Source of the DNA: Methylophaga sp. OBS3
GTDB lineage: Bacteria > Pseudomonadota > Gammaproteobacteria > Nitrosococcales > Methylophagaceae
Assembly: GCF_026319325.1 (NCBI RefSeq)
Contig: NZ_JAPDMU010000005.1
Coordinates: 36,334 to 100,333, forward strand
DNA: 64,000 bases
Direction of reading: 5' to 3'
Shown here: positions 58,461 to 64,000 of the stretch, piece after piece
Layout of the letters: every line of letters starts with the position of its first letter
How positions within the stretch are numbered: position 1 is the stretch's first letter
Translations under genes and position numbers: made by a program
Notes under the pieces: generated by a model
Told to the model about the DNA's origin: nothing
What the model saw: the letters and a program-made list of their open reading frames with translations, nothing else
Database searches by the model: none

Positions 58461-60968
58461 ATGAAACGTATTTTAATAAACGCGACTCATGAAGAAGAGT
58501 TGCGTGTTGCGATGGTCGATGGCCAGCGCTTGTTTGATTTAGATATCGATACCCCTTCCAGAGAACAGAAAAAAGGCAATATTTACAAAGGCAAAATTAC
58601 TCGCGTAGAGCCGAGTTTAGAAGCTGTTTTTGTTGAATATGGTTCTGAGCGACAAGGCTTTTTACCACTTAAAGAAATTGCCAAAGAATATTTCCGTCCA
58701 GCCAATAACGATGGCGAAAGCAACGGCCGTATCAATGTCCAGGATGTCCTGTCTGTTGGTCAGGAGCTGGTTGTTCAAATTGAAAAAGAAGAGCGTGGCA
58801 ACAAAGGCGCTGCGTTAACCACCTTTATTAGCCTTGCTGGTCGTTACCTTGTGTTGATGCCTAACAGCCCTCGTGCTGGCGGTATTTCTCGTCGCATCGA
58901 AGGTGAAGAGCGAGCTGAATTACAAGAAGCATTACGCTCCTTAGAAGTGCCTGATGGCATGGGCATGATTGTTCGTACAGCAGGTGTCGGCAAGCAACCT
59001 GAAGAACTGCAATGGGATCTTGAATATCTTCTGCAACTTTGGACTGCGATTGATACCGCGACTAAAGACCGTCCTGCGCCATTCTTGGTCTACCAAGAAA
59101 GCAACATCATCATTCGTGCTCTCCGTGATTACCTCCGTAAAGATATCGGTGAAATCTTGGTTGATTCACCTGAAGTCTACCAAACAGGTTATGACTTCAT
59201 GCGTATGGTCATGCCGCATGACTTGAGCAAATTTAAGCTTTACCAAGATAAAGTGCCTTTGTTCACTCGCTATCAAGTTGAGAGCCAAATTGAGAGTGCA
59301 TTCCGTCACGAAGTGCGTTTGCCATCAGGCGGTGCGTTGGTTATTGACCCAACTGAAGCTTTGATTTCAATTGACGTTAACTCGGCTCGCGCTAACAAAG
59401 GTGGCGATATTGAAGAAACCGCTTTCAATACCAACCTTGAAGCGGCTGAAGAAATTGCCCGTCAATTACGCTTACGTGACCTGGGTGGGCTGGTCGTTAT
59501 CGACTTTATCGATATGGGACCTACTCGTCATCAACGTGAGGTTGAAAACCGTTTACGTGAACATTTAAAAGCAGACCGTGCCCGCGTACAAGTTGGCCGT
59601 ATCTCACGCTTTGGTTTGTTGGAAATGTCACGCCAGCGCCTACGCCCGGCATTAGGTGATGCACACCAAGAAGTCTGTCCACGATGTGCTGGTTTAGGTC
59701 ATGTTCGTGGTGTCGAATCGTTAGGTTTGGCTGTGTTACGCCTGCTGGAAGAAGATGCGACTAAAGACCGTGTCACGCAGTTAGTTGTTCAGCTGCCTGT
59801 TGCTGTTGCAACGTTTATGCTGAATGAGAAACGTGCGCAGCTCGATATTATTGAGAAACGTCATAACGTGCGTGTGTTATTGATTCCAAACCCACATTTG
59901 GAAACACCACACTACGATATAGAACGTATTAAAGATGGTGCAGAGCGTAGCAGCACAAGTCATCAGTTGATTTCATCACCTGATTTAGAAACACCCGCTG
60001 TATTGAAAGACAAGCCTACGATGGAGCAACCTGCGGTTACTGGTATCTCACCAGCAGCGCCCGCGCCAATCATTAACAAACAACCTGAACCTGTACGTAA
60101 GCCAAGTCTACTAAAAAGATTACTGGGGGTTCTGACTGGGAATCAGGTCGATAATAGCGAAATGACGGATAAGAATAATAAGACGAACAAACCACAAACA
60201 GCTGAAGACGGTAATGACAGACGAAATGGAAATCGTCGCAGCCGGGGGGGGCGAAATAATAACCGTCGTGGTGGGAGTAAGAATGGTGCCCGTCGTGATG
60301 AAACTAATGTAGAAAATAGTAATGATGACGTTAAAGACAATTCGGCAACGGATGGTACCAGCAAACCAGCACGTTCACGTCAGCAACGTCCAGCACGTCG
60401 TAATGACAACAACGATAACGCTGTTAAGTCAGCAGAAACCGTAGAAAACACTAACGAAAACGTTACGAAGTCTGAAAACGGCAATAGTGAAGATGATCGC
60501 AATCGTAATAACGCACGTCGTTCAAGACGTGGTGGTCGCCGCCGTCGTGGTCGTAGCGACGGTGATAATGCAACTAAAGCACCTGTAGCGGAAGATGCGG
60601 GTAATCAGTTACCACCAGCTAAAGAAGAAGTGAATGGCAATGCTATTCCTGAGCCAGAGCCTGAAGTAAATGGTAACGTCGTTCGCAGTAATGATGCCCC
60701 TGAAATTGATGGCAATAAAGTACCTGCTGCCAAAGCACCGCGTCGCTCTAAAAGTAGCACTGGTAGCAGTAATCGTCGCCGTCGTTCACCAGCTAAAACA
60801 CAAGAAGCTGGGGCTGAAGGAGCAACGGATAAAGCTGCTGAGCCAAAGGCAAAAGAATCTGCGCCAAAGGTAGCCAAAAAAGAGACATCGGCAGATAATG
60901 GATCGCAACAGCAAGATTCACCAAAAGTGACTGAAGCGAGCCAAACTAGCGATGCCAGCGAAAAGTAA
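58461..60968 (+). CDS. rne: Ribonuclease E
   Basis: An 835-aa endoribonuclease, the core of mRNA decay and rRNA/tRNA processing. The S1 domain (~35-125), the 5' sensor/RNase H part, the DNase I-like region with D305 and D348, and the zinc-link CPRC (C406, C409) are complete to about residue 420. From ~500 on, the scaffold is disordered: Arg/Gly-rich segments ([26 protein letters not shown]) and an unusual set of repeated GN-x-(L/I/V)-P units at ~714-756. The GAGG ribosome site sits in a hairpin. Confidence 0.96.
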   Translation: MKRILINATHEEELRVAMVDGQRLFDLDIDTPSREQKKGNIYKGKITRVEPSLEAVFVEYGSERQGFLPLKEIAKEYFRPANNDGESNGRINVQDVLSVGQELVVQIEKEERGNKGAALTTFISLAGRYLVLMPNSPRAGGISRRIEGEERAELQEALRSLEVPDGMGMIVRTAGVGKQPEELQWDLEYLLQLWTAIDTATKDRPAPFLVYQESNIIIRALRDYLRKDIGEILVDSPEVYQTGYDFMRMVMPHDLSKFKLYQDKVPLFTRYQVESQIESAFRHEVRLPSGGALVIDPTEALISIDVNSARANKGGDIEETAFNTNLEAAEEIARQLRLRDLGGLVVIDFIDMGPTRHQREVENRLREHLKADRARVQVGRISRFGLLEMSRQRLRPALGDAHQEVCPRCAGLGHVRGVESLGLAVLRLLEEDATKDRVTQLVVQLPVAVATFMLNEKRAQLDIIEKRHNVRVLLIPNPHLETPHYDIERIKDGAERSSTSHQLISSPDLETPAVLKDKPTMEQPAVTGISPAAPAPIINKQPEPVRKPSLLKRLLGVLTGNQVDNSEMTDKNNKTNKPQTAEDGNDRRNGNRRSRGGRNNNRRGGSKNGARRDETNVENSNDDVKDNSATDGTSKPARSRQQRPARRNDNNDNAVKSAETVENTNENVTKSENGNSEDDRNRNNARRSRRGGRRRRGRSDGDNATKAPVAEDAGNQLPPAKEEVNGNAIPEPEPEVNGNVVRSNDAPEIDGNKVPAAKAPRRSKSSTGSSNRRRRSPAKTQEAGAEGATDKAAEPKAKESAPKVAKKETSADNGSQQQDSPKVTEASQTSDASEK

Positions 60969-61224
60969 CTTATCACGTGAAGATCTGCTGACCTTAATTG
61001 GTCAGCAGATTATTTATAACCGTCAGCAATGTGAAATTATTGAACTGCTCGATGGTTGTGAATTAGTACTACAAGTCCTCAATACCGACAGTAATATTCA
61101 GCCAACGCAATATGGTGAAGGGCATCGTCCAGTTCCAGTCACCTACACCTTGCCTATTTTTGATGGTGAAGGCCATTTGCATGCTGAACTGGTTGCTGCA
61201 GGTTTAGACAAAAAACTTCCCTAG
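60952..61224 (+). CDS. 90-aa protein overlapping rne, unknown
   Basis: A 90-aa frame that starts 17 bases before the rne stop ([18 protein letters not shown]). It has an SH3-like beta pattern ([20 protein letters not shown]) and ends GLDKKLP. Overlap and continued strand suggest translation coupled to rne. I recognise no family. It converges on kdsB with 27 bp between, where a weak hairpin lies. Confidence 0.6.
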   Translation: MPAKSNLSREDLLTLIGQQIIYNRQQCEIIELLDGCELVLQVLNTDSNIQPTQYGEGHRPVPVTYTLPIFDGEGHLHAELVAAGLDKKLP

Positions 61225-61251
61225 ATTGCCGACCCTCACTTCAGAGAGTGT

Positions 61252-62010
61252 TTAGGCTGAGGCTAAAAGTTTTTCAGCAATCAGTAAATCTGCTTCGGTA
61301 TCAACACCATGGCCAGGGGCAATCGTTGCCTCTGTCAAATGAATACGGTTACCGTGATAGAGCGCACGTAATTGTTCCAAAGATTCGAACTGCTCGATTG
61401 TGCAAGGCGCAAAATCTGCATACCGTTGTAAATAGCTTGTTCGGTAAGCATACAGGCCGATATGGCGTTTATGAGGTAATTCGGTTGGTAATGGTTTGTT
61501 TTCACCAAATACCCCACGTAACCATGGTATTGGCGCACGACTGAAATACAAAGCATACCCCTGAGCGTCAACCAGCACTTTGACCACATTGGCATCAAAA
61601 ATTTGCTCAGCTGACTCAATACGACTGTACAAAGAGGTCATTGCTGCTTTGCTGTGCTCAGCCAAATCGTGAGCTACCTGATTGATGAGTTGAGCTGGCA
61701 GACAAGGTTCGTCACCTTGGACGTTAACAATGATTTCGGCAGGATCAAACCCACGTTGTATTGCCACCTCAGCCAAACGATCAGTGCCTGACTGATGATC
61801 GGCTCTTGTCATACAGACATCAGCACCAAAGGCCGTTGCCACTTCAGCGATACGTTGATCATCTGTGGCAATGATGGCACTTTCCGCTTCACTTTCTAAT
61901 GCACGCTCGTAAACGTGTTGGATCATCGGTTTGCCTGCGATATCTCTTAATGGTTTGCCAGGTAGTCGAGTCGATGCAAAGCGTGCAGGAATGACAACAC
62001 GGAAAGTCAT
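61252..62010 (-). CDS. kdsB: CMP-KDO synthetase
   Basis: A 252-aa enzyme that activates KDO for LPS core. VVIPARFASTRLPGKPL is the nucleotide-binding start, and ATDDQRIAEVA and NVQGDEPCLP carry the metal-binding residues. The ATG overlaps the Trm112-like stop as TAATG. The block kdsB-Trm112-lpxK near rne occurs in pseudomonads too. Confidence 0.96.
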   Translation of the reverse strand: MTFRVVIPARFASTRLPGKPLRDIAGKPMIQHVYERALESEAESAIIATDDQRIAEVATAFGADVCMTRADHQSGTDRLAEVAIQRGFDPAEIIVNVQGDEPCLPAQLINQVAHDLAEHSKAAMTSLYSRIESAEQIFDANVVKVLVDAQGYALYFSRAPIPWLRGVFGENKPLPTELPHKRHIGLYAYRTSYLQRYADFAPCTIEQFESLEQLRALYHGNRIHLTEATIAPGHGVDTEADLLIAEKLLASA

Positions 62011-62189
62011 TAAATTTCCTCGTCGGCAGCTAATTCACGTGCCTCTTCAGCAAGCATGACAGGAATGTCATCACGAACTGGATAGGCGATGCGGCATGCT
62101 GGGCAAACTAATTCCTGCTTGGCTTTGTTGTATTGCACACTGCTCTTGCAGATAGGGCAGGCGAGGATTTCCAGTAACGTTTTATCCAT
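62010..62189 (-). CDS. Trm112/YcaR family zinc protein
   Basis: A 59-aa protein ([20 protein letters not shown]) with two cysteine pairs (CPIC at 11-14, CPAC at 29-32) for zinc. Bacterial members (YcaR/UPF0434) always sit between lpxK and kdsB and have no firm role; the eukaryotic relative Trm112 activates methyltransferases. TAATG overlaps couple it to both neighbours. Confidence 0.93.
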   Translation of the reverse strand: MDKTLLEILACPICKSSVQYNKAKQELVCPACRIAYPVRDDIPVMLAEEARELAADEEI

Positions 62190-63163
62190 TATTGTTCCTT
62201 TAAACGGCTTGCAATTGTCTCAGCTAAGGCTTCAGGTAATATGGCTTCAGCTGGGACTGACCAATAATTTTCGTTGGCAAATTTGGCACATTTTACCGCA
62301 TCTTTTTCGGTCATCAGAATTGGCAGATCATCATTAAACTGCAAGTCTTCGACTAGATAGTCATGATGATCCGGAAAAGGGTGTTCAATCAGCGTTAAAC
62401 CTAGCTGACGTAATTGCGTAAAAAAGCGTGAAGGATCGCCGATACCTGCAACGGCATGTACAGTCTGCTCCCTAAAGTCGTGAAGCGTTCGACGTGTGTC
62501 TGTGGTGAGGTTAACGGCATTTCCAATAGCCAAATGCATTGACCATGGTTTGTCGTTAGCGCCATGCCAGATCACAAAATCAACACAATTAAGTCGTGAT
62601 ATGGGCTCACGTAGAGGGCCAGCAGGTAGACAAAAACCATTACCAAAGCCACGGCGGCTATCCACCACCACCAACTCAATGTCACGATTTAAACGATAAT
62701 GTTGTAGGCCATCATCACTAATGATGATGTCGCAGTCAGACTCAGCTAATAATTGCTGACCGGCAGCAATACGATCTGGCGCAACGACAACTGGGCAGCC
62801 ACTCCGCATAGCCAGTAATTTGGGTTCATCACCCGATTCACTTGTCGGCGTTGTTGCAGTAACTGTTAATGGATAGTGTTTGGCGTTACCACCATAACCT
62901 CGACTAATGATGCCCGGCTGAAAACCTTGTTGTTTAAGCTTTTCAGCGAGCCAAAGAGCGACTGGTGTTTTACCACTTCCACCAACACTGATATTGCCAA
63001 CAATAATGACGGGGACGGACAAGCTTTGACTGGCAAAAATACCGACTTGATATGCTCTGCGACGTAATGTCGTGATAAGCCTATATACGCCGCTTAGCGG
63101 GCTTAAAAGCCAACGAAGTGGGCTAGGGCGATACCAGCGAGAGGTTAACCAATCAGCCTTCAT
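62189..63163 (-). CDS. lpxK: Tetraacyldisaccharide 4'-kinase
   Basis: A 324-aa inner-membrane kinase that adds the 4'-phosphate in lipid A synthesis. The N-terminal helix and P-loop ([13 protein letters not shown], ~56-68) and the ISRGYGG and [10 protein letters not shown] segments are diagnostic. The ATG overlaps the msbA stop (ATGA), so lipid A making and export are coupled. Confidence 0.96.
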   Translation of the reverse strand: MKADWLTSRWYRPSPLRWLLSPLSGVYRLITTLRRRAYQVGIFASQSLSVPVIIVGNISVGGSGKTPVALWLAEKLKQQGFQPGIISRGYGGNAKHYPLTVTATTPTSESGDEPKLLAMRSGCPVVVAPDRIAAGQQLLAESDCDIIISDDGLQHYRLNRDIELVVVDSRRGFGNGFCLPAGPLREPISRLNCVDFVIWHGANDKPWSMHLAIGNAVNLTTDTRRTLHDFREQTVHAVAGIGDPSRFFTQLRQLGLTLIEHPFPDHHDYLVEDLQFNDDLPILMTEKDAVKCAKFANENYWSVPAEAILPEALAETIASRLKEQ

Positions 63164-64000
63164 TCTTGTTGAAATTGCAGGCGGTAAAGCTCAGCGTAAT
63201 GTTGACCATGCGCCAAGAGTTCTTGGTGAGTACCTGTTTCAATAATTCGGCCTTGGTGCATCACCACAATTTGATCGGCTTTTTCGATAGTAGACAGGCG
63301 GTGTGCAATAACCAATGTCGTACGACTTTGCATCAGGTTTTCTAAGGCTGCTTGGATATGACGTTCTGCTTCACTATCTAGTGAGGCAGTGGCTTCATCA
63401 AGGATCAAGATAGGGGAGTCACGTAATAAGGCACGCGCAATAGCGAGTCGTTGTCTTTGTCCACCCGACAATAAAACACCATTTTCACCAACCTGCGTTT
63501 GTAAACCTTCTGGCAGTTTGCTGATGAAATTCCATGCATGTGCCGCTTTAGCTGCGGCGATAACTTCTTCTTCTGATATTTCTTTTTGCTGGCCGTAACA
63601 AATATTGTTGGCAACAGTGTCATTAAACAAGATGACTTGTTGGTTTACTAATGAGATTTGTTGGCGTAAGTCAGCCAGTTTCAGCGTATTGATATCAATA
63701 CCATCAATATGGATATTACCTTGCAGGCCCGTGTAAAAACGTGCCAATAAGCTGACTAATGTCGTTTTACCACTGCCTGAGTGACCAACAAACGCAATCG
63801 TTTCGCCAGCTTTCACATTGAAGCTAATATCGCTAAGTACCGGTTGCGGACTACCTTGATAACTAAAGCTTACGCGGTCATATTGAATATCACCTTTGGC
63901 ACGCTCCATATGACGTGTGCCGTTATCTACTTCAGTTTCTTCATCAAGCAGCGAAAAAATACTATCCGCAGCAGCAATACCCGCTTGCAGTTTGGCGTTG
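63160..64000 (-). CDS. msbA: Lipid A flippase MsbA (C-terminal part)
   Basis: The gene leaves the window on the right. About 280 codons are visible in frame to the edge (first residues NAKLQAGIAAADSIFSLLDE), covering the end of the membrane domain and the ATPase: Walker A GHSGSGKTT, signature LSGGQRQRLAIARAL, Walker B LILDEATASLD and the switch His in VIAHRLST. MsbA flips lipid A-core across the inner membrane. The 5' part lies outside. Confidence 0.93.
   Translation of the reverse strand, partial: NAKLQAGIAAADSIFSLLDEETEVDNGTRHMERAKGDIQYDRVSFSYQGSPQPVLSDISFNVKAGETIAFVGHSGSGKTTLVSLLARFYTGLQGNIHIDGIDINTLKLADLRQQISLVNQQVILFNDTVANNICYGQQKEISEEEVIAAAKAAHAWNFISKLPEGLQTQVGENGVLLSGGQRQRLAIARALLRDSPILILDEATASLDSEAERHIQAALENLMQSRTTLVIAHRLSTIEKADQIVVMHQGRIIETGTHQELLAHGQHYAELYRLQFQQE

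Overview
The window is a stretch of chromosome from a Gram-negative gammaproteobacterium. The evidence is an LPS assembly block (kdsB, a Trm112-type gene, lpxK, msbA), an rne/rluC divergent pair followed by HAD phosphatase and sppA as in pseudomonads, a gmk-rpoZ-spoT-ridA-recG string, a complete bioBFHCD operon, and ubiC-ubiA. Base composition is moderate and the style is uniform throughout. A marine methylotroph-like lineage such as Methylophaga is my guess from the overall gene set; nothing in the window proves it. I see no rRNA, tRNA, CRISPR array, insertion sequence, prophage or defence island.

Layout. 1-4.8 kb: end of a hexapeptide acyltransferase, then small accessory genes (LprI-like secreted protein, C39-like cysteine protease, ZIP-like transporter, glutamine amidotransferase, NlpC/P60 lipoprotein, DUF1428, alkyltransferase-like protein, DoxX). 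4.8-10.3 kb: an HDOD protein, then alaC-like aminotransferase, hom and thrC, i.e. alanine and threonine metabolism. 10.3-13.8 kb: hemW, rdgB and rph on the minus strand, divergent from yicC. 13.8-17.4 kb: three envelope genes of unknown function, two of which share a duplicated TPR-like C-terminus. 17.5-21.5 kb: two tiny ORFs, then an FbpABC ferric iron importer with a clear Fur box. 21.7-29.6 kb: gmk-rpoZ-spoT-ridA-recG-ubiC-ubiA and a secreted nuclease. 29.6-33.1 kb: a Kef-type antiporter, a GGDEF protein and comF. 33.1-38.3 kb: bioB-F-H-C-D plus a LapG-like cysteine protease lipoprotein. 38.3-41.7 kb: GST, PilZ, PIN-PhoH and an Lrp/AsnC regulator. 42-46.4 kb: leuA with an elaborate upstream region, small lipoproteins, and a K+/H+ antiporter. 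46.4-52.4 kb: metH, slyX and tmcA. 52.3-57.9 kb (minus): Rieske protein, PfkB kinase, adk, HDOD protein, a 49-aa gene, sppA, HAD phosphatase and rluC. 58-61.2 kb: a long structured leader, rne and a 90-aa gene. 61.2-64 kb (minus): kdsB, Trm112-like, lpxK and a partial msbA.

The window is mostly housekeeping, densely packed and strongly coupled. TAATG or ATGA start/stop overlaps are common, and three convergent pairs share the same 4-bp stop signal. The least explained material is the 13.8-17.4 kb lipoprotein/TPR cluster, the tandem mini-ORFs at 17.5 kb with a perfect Shine-Dalgarno, the leuA and rne leaders, and several small unassigned envelope or operon-embedded proteins. I found no clear new multi-gene system; the lipoprotein cluster is the best candidate for one.
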